Shown here one piece after another: positions 32,959 through 41,288 of a stretch of DNA of 64,000 nucleotides. Numbering within the stretch: position 1 is the first letter of the stretch; each line of letters begins with the position of its first letter. The position numbers and the translations under genes were made by a program. Source of the stretch: an uncultured Atopostipes sp. (lineage in GTDB: Bacteria > Bacillota > Bacilli > Lactobacillales > Carnobacteriaceae_A). Under the pieces are notes generated by a model, which was not told the origin of the DNA, did no database searches, and worked only from the letters and a program-made list of their open reading frames with translations. The stretch lies in assembly GCA_910588235.1 (NCBI GenBank), contig CAJUOQ010000003.1, positions 24,511-88,510 of the forward strand. Reading direction: 5' to 3'.

Positions 32959-33861
32959 TTAACCTCCTGGAATTTCTTCTTCGTTTTCTTCACCTTCAGC
33001 TTCTGTCAGCACCGCTTTTAATAGAGCTTTTTGGTTTTTTTCAGGAATATGTTTTGCACGCTTGGCAGCCGCCTGTAATGCAACACCTGCAAAGTCTTCA
33101 GATTCAAGCGCACGTGCTACTTGAATGCCAATACCAGCAACACCTGAGTTATCTGCTGCAAACATGATATTTTCATTACCTTGGAAATACTCATCTGCTA
33201 GCTCCTCTAAATCAAACCCTTTGAAGTTTTGAATTTCATTCTTAGATACGTTTGCATTAGATTGTTTAGCTGGCGTTGTTAATTTGTGATCTACCAACAA
33301 GTTATATACATCAGCGGTTACATAAGCCACTCGACCGATCGTTTTTGATACTTTGTTGTTCGTGAAGATTTTACTCGCTTCATTGAACACTTTCTTCACG
33401 CCATCTTCTGTCAATTCACCAGTCAATTCTCGCGAAGCTTTGTCAGAAATTTCTTTTCCAAGTACTACGTTTAAATTTTCGATCCATGCTTCACCATGCA
33501 AAGCTAACCGTTCTGCTACAACTTGATTCGGAATGTCGTTGACTGTAAAGTCATCAATTCCATCGTGAATTGCTAATGGCGCATCGTATTGAACTTGCGT
33601 ATCAACAGATTTAACTTCTCGACGCGGACCAAATCGGCTCGAGCTACCTGTACCGGTTCCGAAACCAACATTTTCATCTGTTTCATAATCCTGAATAACT
33701 ACTTCAGTATCTGTTGTCTTTAAGTCCATGAAAGTATCTTTTTGTGCGATACCGTCTTTAACTTGTAACTTTCCGCCGAACGTACGTAAAAAATGAGATT
33801 TTACCTCAAAAATCTTAGGTAACATTCCTGCATATTGTTTTGTGTAATATTTAATTGTCAT
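32959..33861 (-). CDS. Major capsid protein
   Basis: A 300-residue protein with the shape of an HK97-fold capsid subunit without a delta domain. The N-terminal arm is 'IKYYTKQYAGMLPKIFEVKS', followed by an E-loop-like region rich in Gly ('TDENVGFGTGTGSSSRFGPR') and 'YDAPLAIHDGIDDFTVNDIP', then the P- and A-domain segments ('VAYVTADVYNLLVDHKLTTP'). The preceding gene encodes a GP20-type scaffold, as in A118-like phages. It ends '-EEEIPGG', and its stop codon lies within the next gene's ribosome site. Confidence 0.85.
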   Translation of the reverse strand: MTIKYYTKQYAGMLPKIFEVKSHFLRTFGGKLQVKDGIAQKDTFMDLKTTDTEVVIQDYETDENVGFGTGTGSSSRFGPRREVKSVDTQVQYDAPLAIHDGIDDFTVNDIPNQVVAERLALHGEAWIENLNVVLGKEISDKASRELTGELTEDGVKKVFNEASKIFTNNKVSKTIGRVAYVTADVYNLLVDHKLTTPAKQSNANVSKNEIQNFKGFDLEELADEYFQGNENIMFAADNSGVAGIGIQVARALESEDFAGVALQAAAKRAKHIPEKNQKALLKAVLTEAEGEENEEEIPGG

Positions 33862-33886
33862 TTATTTTTGCTCCTTTTTAAAATAT

Positions 33887-34456
33887 TTAGCCATAACGGC
33901 TGTTAATAACATCTTCAAATGCATCAGGTTCTTCCCTACTGTTTCCATTAGGCTCTTCGTCCGATTGAATTTGCGGGTTTCCGTCGTCATCTTCTCCGGT
34001 CTGAAATAAATAAGCATCAGATTCTTTCAGTGCTTCTAATTGTTCATCCAATCCCTTAATGCCTTCGTCAGTTAGCTCAACTTTTTCCGTATCTAACAAA
34101 GCATTGACTGCCTTTGGATTACGCGCACCATTTTTAACAAGTGCTAACTCAACAGCAGATTGTTTTTGAATATCAGCACTTTGTTGTTTAAGTGTCTCAA
34201 TTTCTCCTTCGTATTCAGAAATCTTCGTCTGCAAATTCTCATTAGTTTTATTGCTACCCTTAAGGTCTTTGATAGTTGTTTGAGCTGTTTCTAACTGAGT
34301 ATCAACATCTTCTTTCTGTGCTTTCAGTTTCCCATATCGTTCGTCAATATTTTCTTCACTCGAAAGGTATATTTTGTTTTCTTTCATCTCTGAAAGTACT
34401 TCATCTGCTTTGTTCTCTTCCAAACCTTTATTTACCAAAATTTCTTTTAAATCCAT
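33887..34456 (-). CDS. Phage scaffolding protein (GP20 family)
   Basis: A 189-residue, acidic, helical protein with a long coiled coil (about 35-110: 'YGKLKAQKEDVDTQLETAQT', 'NLQTKISEYEGEIETLKQQS'). It has the GP20 pattern 'VELALVKNGARNPKAVNALL' near 110-130 and a disordered acidic tail ending 'DVINSRYG'. Scaffold proteins guide capsid assembly and are removed afterwards. It lies just before the capsid gene with AAAGGAG upstream of the start. Confidence 0.85.
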   Translation of the reverse strand: MDLKEILVNKGLEENKADEVLSEMKENKIYLSSEENIDERYGKLKAQKEDVDTQLETAQTTIKDLKGSNKTNENLQTKISEYEGEIETLKQQSADIQKQSAVELALVKNGARNPKAVNALLDTEKVELTDEGIKGLDEQLEALKESDAYLFQTGEDDDGNPQIQSDEEPNGNSREEPDAFEDVINSRYG

Positions 34457-34469
34457 TTTCCATTCTCCT

Positions 34470-34559
34470 TTACGCTTTTAACAAGGTTGCTTCTTGTAAG
34501 TATGTTTGTTCTTTTACGTCTGCAAACTGTTTAAAAAAGACAATAAAAATAGCCACCAC
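34470..34559 (-). CDS. Possible tiny phage ORF, 29 aa
   Basis: Starting at GTG 34559 or 34556 the frame encodes a short hydrophobic-to-charged peptide ('AIFIVFFKQFADVKEQTYLQ') that stops just before the scaffold gene's ribosome site. A palindrome (CACTCA-TGAGTG) overlaps its start and could be an attenuator instead. Support is weak and no family is known. Confidence 0.3.
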   Translation of the reverse strand: MVAIFIVFFKQFADVKEQTYLQEATLLKA

Positions 34560-34574
34560 TCATTGAGTGCTGAC

Positions 34575-34835
34575 TTAATAACCTATTTTGATTTTCCAAT
34601 CTTTAATTTCTTGTTCTGTCATATTGTTATTATTGACTAAATCTATTGCGCTTTCAGTATCGAAAGTATATCTTTCAAGCCAATGTTTAGCCGTTTTAAA
34701 ATAGCCTTCTTTGCTTATTTGACCTGTATTGAATAAATATTCTTCTACATCATCAAAGGTCATGTTAACGTGTGTTGGTGCATCCGCAATAGTCGATATA
34801 CGTCCATATAAGTCATTAGGTTGTTTGAATATCAT
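34575..34835 (-). CDS. Phage hypothetical protein, 86 aa
   Basis: A small acidic protein ('PTHVNMTFDDVEEYLFNTGQ', 'FKTAKHWLERYTFDTESAID', ending 'EQEIKDWKIKIGY') between the minor head protein and scaffold genes. AAGGAG lies 8 bases before the ATG. The helical C-terminus looks like a small head or packaging accessory. Similar-sized proteins occur here in some A118-like phages. No function can be named. Confidence 0.55.
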   Translation of the reverse strand: MIFKQPNDLYGRISTIADAPTHVNMTFDDVEEYLFNTGQISKEGYFKTAKHWLERYTFDTESAIDLVNNNNMTEQEIKDWKIKIGY

Positions 34836-35024
34836 CACTACTACTCCTTACATTAATTCAGATACTGTCATTTTCTTCCGATTCATGACGGATCACCTGC
34901 TTTCTTTTTTGAGCCCAACCTTATAAGCCTTTAAGTAGAAATTATTTGATAATCTTATGTTAAAAGGTCTGAATATTTCCGAAAATATAAAGTAAAAGAA
35001 TCTCATCTCACACCTGCCTATCCA

Positions 35025-36185
35025 TTAAAAACTCTTAATCAGTGTATCTAAAGGTGTATAAACCTGTTCTCTCGCATAATTACGGCTTAAATATTCACCG
35101 TTTTTGTCTAAATGATCTCTCATGGTTTTTTGTGATTTCGAAACCATTGATCTCCAATGCTTCGCATCATCACTACCAAATTCTTCAGATACCATCAAAT
35201 TCTTTTTATATTTAACGATTCGCCGTTCTAAGTCTCTTTGCCTTTTTTGAGCTTTGGCAACTAACTTATTTTGTACGGGATCAAACTTTGGTTGATTATT
35301 AGTATTTACTCCAGGAATAAAAGGAATATGATCGTGTCTGCAGTTAACGCCTATATGACCTCCTGGTTCGCCATAATCAGCGCCCCAATAAGAATCGTAT
35401 ATACTTTTATAGTCATGTGCTCCTGATGGAATTTCACTAGGCAACCTTAAATCAACTACTTGCCCCTGAATTTTTGAACAGGCGTCTCTGGCTCCCATAT
35501 GTGAAGTAACAACAACAGTGTGAACATCAAATTCTTCCATTCGTTCTTTTTTAACGGCATTATAGGTATTTCCTAACGTGGATTTCATCACAGTTCTTGT
35601 GTAGCGCTCTAGGCTCCAAGTATGACCGCCTTTATCAACAAAAGCACTTCGAACACCTCTTTGAGCCATTTCTTGAACAGCTTTTTTAACAGCCTCTTCC
35701 TGTGTATAGATTCCAGTATTAAATAATGCACTTCCTCGATTTAAGATGTCTGTATATTCACGAGTAACCAGACTGTCCGCGCCATAATTTGTTGAAACGA
35801 GTGTTTGATTAACGAGGTTCTCAACGCCGCTCCATGCTTGGTTATAGAAACCACGCATTACATCATCTAATCGATTAGGAATAGAAATGTTCTCCATGTT
35901 TAGTGGTTTATCAACGGACTCAACAGCTCCTAGCTCTGCTTCTTCAAATCGCCTTTGAATTTCTTCTTGGGCTACCGGAGTAACTTCTGCCAGCATTTCG
36001 GCGACTTCTCTATTCAGAAGCCTCAAATCTCTTAGGTGTTCCAGCTGCCATTGAGCAACCGATTCAATACCTGATTTCTTAATGAGCTCTATAATTAAGC
36101 GTATTATTTCGCCTTCTAAACTTTGATAGATATGGGCGATCTGAGAAGACCATATATCCAATTGGTGAGGTGTGATAGGTGCCAT
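35025..36185 (-). CDS. Phage minor head protein (min_cap2/MuF-like)
   Basis: A 386-residue protein with the Phage_min_cap2 profile: a helical N-terminal part up to about 150, then 'EEAVKKAVQEMAQRGVRSAF', 'RYTRTVMKSTLGNTYNAVKK' and 'VVTSHMGARDACSKIQGQVV', and a Cys-His region 'GEPGGHIGVNCRHDHIPFIP'. These residues resemble the MuF C-terminal fold. Members ride inside the head and are ejected or help assembly. It follows the portal gene with 5 bp between them. Confidence 0.85.
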   Translation of the reverse strand: MAPITPHQLDIWSSQIAHIYQSLEGEIIRLIIELIKKSGIESVAQWQLEHLRDLRLLNREVAEMLAEVTPVAQEEIQRRFEEAELGAVESVDKPLNMENISIPNRLDDVMRGFYNQAWSGVENLVNQTLVSTNYGADSLVTREYTDILNRGSALFNTGIYTQEEAVKKAVQEMAQRGVRSAFVDKGGHTWSLERYTRTVMKSTLGNTYNAVKKERMEEFDVHTVVVTSHMGARDACSKIQGQVVDLRLPSEIPSGAHDYKSIYDSYWGADYGEPGGHIGVNCRHDHIPFIPGVNTNNQPKFDPVQNKLVAKAQKRQRDLERRIVKYKKNLMVSEEFGSDDAKHWRSMVSKSQKTMRDHLDKNGEYLSRNYAREQVYTPLDTLIKSF

Positions 36186-36190
36186 TTACA

Positions 36191-37690
36191 TCACTCCATT
36201 TCACCAAATAAATTCATTTCTTGCTCATTTTCTTGTTCCATAGGGTCCTGACCCATTTGCTCATTAAAAATCGCTTTGACCCATTGAATCGCTTCTTTTT
36301 CACTCACTTTAAATAACTGTTCAATCGCCTTAAATTTCGGCATAAGCTCCATTGTTGTCGCTTTACCATAATACTCAAGTTTTGCTTCTTGTGATTGGAA
36401 TACTCCATCATCAAAATCAATTCGAATATCTAATTTACGAGGTTTCGCAAATAAATTGACAGAGTGAGCTAATTCAAAGATGCTAATAATCAATTCCTTT
36501 AGTGCTTCTTCGACAATTAATACGTTATCAGATCTAGTTGAATAAGTTTCCGAATTCTCAGAAATAATCTCTGTAGCCGTCTTTACGGACTGACCATCAA
36601 AAGAGAATGTACCGGAACTAAAACCTGTCTGAATTTCAATGATACGTAAGATGAAATTAATTGTTTCGATGTACTCTTGTGACCTTAAATCAGGCGAGAA
36701 GTCCTCTAAAAACGGCTCGTCTGTACGTAATTTCCGGTATAAATCCGTATCCGTTTCAAACACTTTTTTCGGTCGGCCATTTATCATTTTAGTCCTGAAA
36801 AACATTTCTGAACCAATAACTTTTCGGCTAGCTTTCTCAACTTCCCACATAAATTCATCATATTTTTCATTAATATCTTTAATTTGTCGTTTTGAGTTAT
36901 CAATAATCCCCAAAGATAGCGGACTGTGTAAGTTCTTATTGTTCTTGCCGGCCAATTTAATGTGTACGAACAAAGGTCGTGTAAAGTTTTTAAGAACGGA
37001 TCTGTTTTGCAAGTTTTTATATTTATTTAAGGACTTCAAGTTAACTCTGTAACCCACCTTGTCCCTATCTTCTGATCGGTATAATTCATTTTCGATCACA
37101 TAATTTCCGTTTTCCCACAGGTGAAACTCTAGCAACGTGTAAAATACTTTTTTGTCGCCCTCGGCTATTGTTGTGGTTGTTTCAAATACCATTTCAGAAA
37201 TGTCGTTAGACGTTGAATTGAGAGGGAAGAAAGAACCTGCTCTAGCATAAGAAATCTTAATTTGATTTAAACCAGGGTCATAATAAGGCCTTAACACTAG
37301 ACCACCTATTGCATAACCCGCCTCCAACTCTTCGCCGAAATTCTTCCGAAACTTTGTGTGATCAAATATTTCATTAATAAATTCATCAGCTTTTTTATCA
37401 TCATTTATTCCAATATCGACGCCTTCATTAAACACAAGTTTACTCATTTTTCGTCCTAATATTTTAGGCATATTTAGAGAGTGAAAGTCACGCTCTTTCT
37501 GAGTACCTTCAAAATCTATATAATTAACTTTCCCGTATTCTGATTTATAATGTTTAATATTATCACGGATGCGTTCATGCTCTCCTTTATCGATTGCGAT
37601 ACGAGGATGCTCTGTTATATCCTTCAATTCTTCTACCATTCCTAACATTACACCGCCTTTCTTAAACCAATTTTTAATTTTCTCGAACAC
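36191..37690 (-). CDS. Portal protein
   Basis: A 499-residue SPP1 gp6-type portal: 'FEKIKNWFKKGGVMLGMVEE', 'RKMSKLVFNEGVDIGINDDK', 'DEFMWEVEKASRKVIGSEMF' and 'VKTATEIISENSETYSTRSD' are typical. The C-terminus has an acidic Gln/Glu-rich tail ('QMGQDPMEQENEQEMNLFG'). The dodecameric portal is the DNA entry and exit channel and nucleates capsid assembly. It lies between terL and the minor head protein, as expected. Confidence 0.9.
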   Translation of the reverse strand: MFEKIKNWFKKGGVMLGMVEELKDITEHPRIAIDKGEHERIRDNIKHYKSEYGKVNYIDFEGTQKERDFHSLNMPKILGRKMSKLVFNEGVDIGINDDKKADEFINEIFDHTKFRKNFGEELEAGYAIGGLVLRPYYDPGLNQIKISYARAGSFFPLNSTSNDISEMVFETTTTIAEGDKKVFYTLLEFHLWENGNYVIENELYRSEDRDKVGYRVNLKSLNKYKNLQNRSVLKNFTRPLFVHIKLAGKNNKNLHSPLSLGIIDNSKRQIKDINEKYDEFMWEVEKASRKVIGSEMFFRTKMINGRPKKVFETDTDLYRKLRTDEPFLEDFSPDLRSQEYIETINFILRIIEIQTGFSSGTFSFDGQSVKTATEIISENSETYSTRSDNVLIVEEALKELIISIFELAHSVNLFAKPRKLDIRIDFDDGVFQSQEAKLEYYGKATTMELMPKFKAIEQLFKVSEKEAIQWVKAIFNEQMGQDPMEQENEQEMNLFGEME

Positions 37691-37703
37691 TTAACCACCT
37701 CGC

Positions 37704-39008
37704 TTACTTAATGTAGTAGTTGTAGAAATAGTTTCCGCCATAACGTAACTCATCTGCAGCGTGGTTATCTATATCAACAGGAATTCCGTTGTCATTTCTC
37801 ACGTACATTCCTAATTCTTTTATTAAATTATAATGATCATATTCGCCATCAATGTCGTATAAATAAAGCTGCTGATTATTGAACAAGTTTTGTACTCTTT
37901 CAATACCGGTTTCAATACCACCGCCTCTTCTCTTGGCGTCAGAAGCATTGTTGTCAGCTTTGTCTGTTTCAATGCCAACTAAATGTAACTCTTCTCTTAA
38001 CGATTTAGCTGCCGGATCCACAAAAAAATAATTCCAATAAGGGAACTCTGGCCACTCGTTATAACACCATTCAAGAAATATTTTAATTTCTCGTGCATAA
38101 ACACTCATAGCCTTTACTCCTGTATCAACTCCCGAATGATAGTAGTTAGCCATTCTATATAGATAATAATTACCCTCATCAAATGTGACGGCCCAAAATG
38201 CACAAGTTGTTGCGTCAGATTGGCCGGCATCAGTTGTAAAGAACGTCTCCAGAACATGGCCTTTAATTTTCTTGGTCATATGTTTGTCCTGATCAAACAT
38301 GCTATAGATAACACCTTGGGGCATCACTCGTTGACCTAACCAGTCACGCCTATAAAGATAATCACTAACAATTAATTCATCATGTAATTGCTGTTTTCGA
38401 TCTTTTGAAAGTATAGGGTTGTCATTCGGCGTCCAATGCCTGAATTTAAGTGTTCCGGCATTCTCAAATCTTTCTAAACGTTCTAAGTTCGGATGATTTG
38501 GAGCCGGTGGGTTTTGCTCCCCTAAATGATAACGCCATTTAGCAGCAAACGTACGTCTGAATGCCTCTTCAATGAATTCGCCATTCAACATATCTAGCTC
38601 TAAAAAAACGACTGAACCAAGCGAAATACCACGAATAGAACCGACAGAGTTAACTTTTCCTCCACCTTTGTAGTAAATTTTCTTTTCTTTACTTTTGTCG
38701 CCATCTGGAGAATGCAATAATAAATGGTCCCCATGATCATCATGCCGTAAAGTAGACACACCATTGAATATATGGATCAAACCAAGTCCATCACCGTCCA
38801 TAAACATGCGGAAAGCTTGTTCCTGATTATAAGCGCTGACTAGATGGTTTTGATCGGGACTGTTTGCATAGAAATAAGCCATTTTATAAATATCAGCGGT
38901 TGTTTTCCCACTTCTGGGAGTCCCCTCATTCAATTCAAACGTTATTCCTTTTAAGTTTTGTTTAATTGTTTCTTTTTGCTTATTGCTAAATTCAATCTTC
39001 ATCTTCAT
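37704..39008 (-). CDS. terL: Terminase large subunit
   Basis: A 434-residue packaging motor of the PBSX/SPP1 type. Walker A is 'GTPRSGKTTADIYKMAYF' (about 30-48), the Walker B-like segment is 'GSVVFLELDMLNGEF', and the nuclease domain has acidic residues in 'ETFFTTDAGQSDATTCAFWA', 'WNYFFVDPAAKSLREEL' and 'NNASDAKRRGGGIETGIERV'. The gene overlaps terS by 17 bp. The headful (pac) mechanism is likely but not proven by sequence. Confidence 0.92.
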   Translation of the reverse strand: MKMKIEFSNKQKETIKQNLKGITFELNEGTPRSGKTTADIYKMAYFYANSPDQNHLVSAYNQEQAFRMFMDGDGLGLIHIFNGVSTLRHDDHGDHLLLHSPDGDKSKEKKIYYKGGGKVNSVGSIRGISLGSVVFLELDMLNGEFIEEAFRRTFAAKWRYHLGEQNPPAPNHPNLERLERFENAGTLKFRHWTPNDNPILSKDRKQQLHDELIVSDYLYRRDWLGQRVMPQGVIYSMFDQDKHMTKKIKGHVLETFFTTDAGQSDATTCAFWAVTFDEGNYYLYRMANYYHSGVDTGVKAMSVYAREIKIFLEWCYNEWPEFPYWNYFFVDPAAKSLREELHLVGIETDKADNNASDAKRRGGGIETGIERVQNLFNNQQLYLYDIDGEYDHYNLIKELGMYVRNDNGIPVDIDNHAADELRYGGNYFYNYYIK

Positions 39009-39765
39009 TCACCACATCAACAAGCGATTGTAATAACTCGAAGCCTTTACCAGTAGCTTGTAACTTATCTGCTTCAGATTTGATAATATCGGCTTGAGCT
39101 TTCGCTTTCTTGAGCTCTGCATTCATTCTTTCGATCTCTAATTTACGAGAATCATTTTCGTCAGCCATAGCCACATATTGCTTTATTAAATTTGATAAAG
39201 TAGATATAGCTCTAGACTGAGCATTCATAAAAGCTTCTTGTTTCTGGTAAGCCATATGCCATTCTCTTTTTTCTTCAACTCTTACTGGATTACCTGTGTT
39301 ATCTTGGAGCATTGGATCTGTTTTTATAGAAGTTACGTTATTAATATCATCATAAGAATCCGTCACATGCATTATTTTTTGAGCTCTAATAATTGCTGTA
39401 TATTGAATCAGTATATTTTCCCAAATCATATCAGCAGGTGACTTCTGGGACAGCTCCCTAATAATCTCTAGTGAGTCTTCTGGTAACCAATTGGCGAACA
39501 AGCCATGTGACACAGCATTTTTATTGCCTTTAGGAGCAGAGCCACCAGTGTTTCCTTTAGCGTTTTGGTTACCTTTAGGAGCTCCGCGTCCGTCTTCTTT
39601 CGGTGCGTCATGTGTTGCATCATTTGTTGCAACGCCTTGTTGCCACCCTTCACGGTTTTTCCGACTGCGTAAAGTTGAATATTTAACATCATGTTTTTCT
39701 GCTAAATCCTTCATAGTTACTTTACTTGTTTCAAATTCTTTCCTTATTTTCTTCCAATCCGTCAC
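38992..39765 (-). CDS. terS: Terminase small subunit
   Basis: A 257-residue protein with an N-terminal HTH ('KVTMKDLAEKHDVKYSTLRS') for pac-site binding. The characteristic 'GAPKGNQNAKGN' and 'SAPKGNKNAVSHGLF' motifs of the PBSX-type TerS follow, with a helical middle part for oligomerisation and a coiled coil at the end ('LEIERMNAELKKAKAQADII'). It begins the late structural operon. The pac site may lie in or near this gene (family knowledge). Confidence 0.88.
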   Translation of the reverse strand: MTDWKKIRKEFETSKVTMKDLAEKHDVKYSTLRSRKNREGWQQGVATNDATHDAPKEDGRGAPKGNQNAKGNTGGSAPKGNKNAVSHGLFANWLPEDSLEIIRELSQKSPADMIWENILIQYTAIIRAQKIMHVTDSYDDINNVTSIKTDPMLQDNTGNPVRVEEKREWHMAYQKQEAFMNAQSRAISTLSNLIKQYVAMADENDSRKLEIERMNAELKKAKAQADIIKSEADKLQATGKGFELLQSLVDVVNEDED

Positions 39766-39855
39766 ATAGGTTCACCCACCTCCATTATTTGAGTTTGTTT
39801 TGTAATTTAATGCATAAAAAAGGACCTCCGAAGAGGTCTAATATTATTTATAAAT

Positions 39856-40248
39856 TTAAAATTTAATGCTTGTGTCTTGGTTATGTTTAATTTCTGTCCC
39901 ACCACCTACTCCACACTTTGGACATTTAGCTGTATAATGAGTAGAATAAAGCTCTACTATAAATTGCATTCTGATAAACTTCTCTTCATCATCTAAACAC
40001 TTTGGACAATATATTTCATTTTCGTTATCTTCATTCACATAAGCATTGTTTTTCCAAACAAGTTGCGATTTTTTTATTAGGTTATTTTTAAGTTGCTCAT
40101 TTTCTAAACGTAATTCTCTATTTTCCTCAAATAAGTCGTATACTTCTAGTTGAATGTCTTTCAATAAACTAACCGTACGAGTGTCGTTTGCACCGCTAGC
40201 AAAGTTTCTTGCGTCTTTCAGCATTTCTTTCACATTTGTGTACGCCAT
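39856..40248 (-). CDS. Zinc-ribbon phage protein, 130 aa
   Basis: The protein has an N-terminal coiled-coil stretch ('LLKDIQLEVYDLFEENRELR') and a C-terminal zinc ribbon with two CxxC pairs ('NEIYCPKCLDDEEKF' and 'HYTAKCPKCGVGGGTEI'). It lies between the late-promoter region and terS on the minus strand. Zinc-ribbon proteins at this spot in phages are often regulators or accessory packaging factors. The role is not known. AAGGAG precedes the ATG. Confidence 0.6.
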   Translation of the reverse strand: MAYTNVKEMLKDARNFASGANDTRTVSLLKDIQLEVYDLFEENRELRLENEQLKNNLIKKSQLVWKNNAYVNEDNENEIYCPKCLDDEEKFIRMQFIVELYSTHYTAKCPKCGVGGGTEIKHNQDTSIKF

Positions 40249-40278
40249 CTATAAACTCCTTTTCTTTTTAGTATACAA

Positions 40279-40307
40279 CAAAAAACCGCCTCTTTCTAAG
40301 AGACGGT
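40279..40307 (-). terminator. Terminator between the late promoter and terS region
   Basis: ACCGTCTCTT - aga - AAGAGGCGGT with TTTTTTG on the minus strand. It lies downstream of the repeat-containing promoter, so a short RNA would end here unless read through. Confidence 0.82.
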
Positions 40308-40328
40308 AATATATAAAGGAGGTAGATC

Positions 40329-40385
40329 ATGTCGCAATCAATAGTCGTTCATCTATTCATCGCACTTATAGTATATAACATTTAA
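40329..40385 (+). CDS. Candidate 18-aa membrane peptide, antisense to the late leader
   Basis: ATG at 40329 has an ideal AAAGGAGG 6 bases upstream on the plus strand, within a region where all neighbours run minus. The peptide, MSQSIVVHLFIALIVYNI, is a single hydrophobic helix like type I toxins or tiny membrane peptides. The minus-strand leader RNA would cover its ribosome site and frame. No matching promoter is evident. Plausible but unproven. Confidence 0.35.
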   Translation: MSQSIVVHLFIALIVYNI

Positions 40386-40431
40386 GGTCAGAAGTGTCTC
40401 GCACTTTTATCGCAACTTTATCGCACTTTAG
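40360..40431 (-). promoter_or_regulatory. Probable late promoter with tandem 11-bp activator repeats
   Basis: Three perfect-register 11-bp repeats (TCGCACTTTTA, TCGCAACTTTA, TCGCACTTTAG; 40399-40431 on the plus strand) lie upstream of a TATACT -10 (minus strand, 40370-40375) with a poor -35 box. A fourth copy overlaps the -10 (40360-40370). Helical-phase repeats next to a weak promoter, directly after the ArpU-type gene, suggest that this regulator binds here to switch on the late operon. Confidence 0.6.
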
Positions 40432-40862
40432 TCAGATTTTTCACGTTTATAATCAAACACCATTAATTCTCCACCGTTATAAGCTTCTGCAAACTCTAGC
40501 TGCGCCTTACTTAGCTCTCGATAATATGTATCCTTACTAATGTTTTGACTAGTGTAAATTTGATAGTCGAACAAATTATCCTCGGACATATATTTTAAAT
40601 GGATTCTATTTCTAGAGTTTGCAGAAAGGCTTTTAAAAGCTCTCTCTATCTCCTTTAATATACCTTGAGCTTCAGTCATTAAATTCACTTTGGCGCTTGT
40701 GCTATCTGAAGTTAATCCTGTTTCTGAACGAGGAGTTAACGAGTACGTCGACGTTATCTTTGGCGTGTAAGAGCCAGCAAGCCGCTTTATATTATGATAC
40801 CTAGATAATAGATTATTCACATTGGTTTTTGTTATTTCTTCATGCACTTCTTCAAACAACAT
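40428..40862 (-). CDS. ArpU-family phage late transcriptional regulator
   Basis: A 144-residue protein from ATG 40862 (GGGGATGCTAGC upstream). It has the ArpU/RinA-like pattern of a helical N-terminus ('FEEVHEEITKTNVNNLLSRY') and a C-terminal sigma-70 region 4-like HTH ('NSRNRIHLKYMSEDNLFDYQ', 'NISKDTYYRELSKAQLEFAE'). Such proteins activate phage packaging and lysis operons in enterococci, streptococci and staphylococci. It is the last gene of the early block, and its stop codon lies within the tandem repeats of the putative late promoter. Confidence 0.8.
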   Translation of the reverse strand: MLFEEVHEEITKTNVNNLLSRYHNIKRLAGSYTPKITSTYSLTPRSETGLTSDSTSAKVNLMTEAQGILKEIERAFKSLSANSRNRIHLKYMSEDNLFDYQIYTSQNISKDTYYRELSKAQLEFAEAYNGGELMVFDYKREKSD

Positions 40863-40876
40863 GCTAGCATCCCCTT

Positions 40877-41065
40877 TTAATATTCTTTCATTTCTTCCCA
40901 ACTCTTTTTCCAGAAAAATCTTAGATCAAAACGTTCGATAAAATGCTCGGACGGCTCTATCGGATAGCCATATAAACAACTTCCGTCACCTAGTATAAAT
41001 AATTTATTCCACGGCGGCCTTTGGTCACTTGTGTACCAATAATATAAAGTTGATTGTTCAGACAT
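40877..41065 (-). CDS. Phage hypothetical protein, 62 aa
   Basis: A small protein rich in Trp and Tyr ('STLYYWYTSDQRPPWNKLFI', 'EPSEHFIERFDLRFFWKKSW') with an ATG start. It lies in an early-gene cluster with very short spacers. Similar small proteins follow nuclease-like genes in related phages. No function known. Confidence 0.5.
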   Translation of the reverse strand: MSEQSTLYYWYTSDQRPPWNKLFILGDGSCLYGYPIEPSEHFIERFDLRFFWKKSWEEMKEY

Positions 41066-41074
41066 TTATCCACC

Positions 41075-41281
41075 TCACTTATAAATTTTCCCTGTTTCAT
41101 CGTCTTTGATAACTACTCGTTTTGTTAAGCTAAGTCTGCGACTTTTAAGCAAGTGTTTAATTTCAAATACTGCATCTCTTACGTTTTTATCTCTTTCACG
41201 TTCATATTTACCGTCTTGCTCAATTGCAGCCTTTGCAGTTGGATCATAATAACCTGAGCCGTTTCTCCAGTATTCACTCAT
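41075..41281 (-). CDS. Phage hypothetical protein, 68 aa
   Basis: A short charged protein ('DPTAKAAIEQDGKYERERDK', 'FEIKHLLKSRRLSLTKRVVI') ending 'DDETGKIYK'. It has good helix propensity and sits in the early operon with 7-9 bp to both neighbours. No family recognised. Confidence 0.5.
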   Translation of the reverse strand: MSEYWRNGSGYYDPTAKAAIEQDGKYERERDKNVRDAVFEIKHLLKSRRLSLTKRVVIKDDETGKIYK

Positions 41282-41288
41282 ATTTCCC

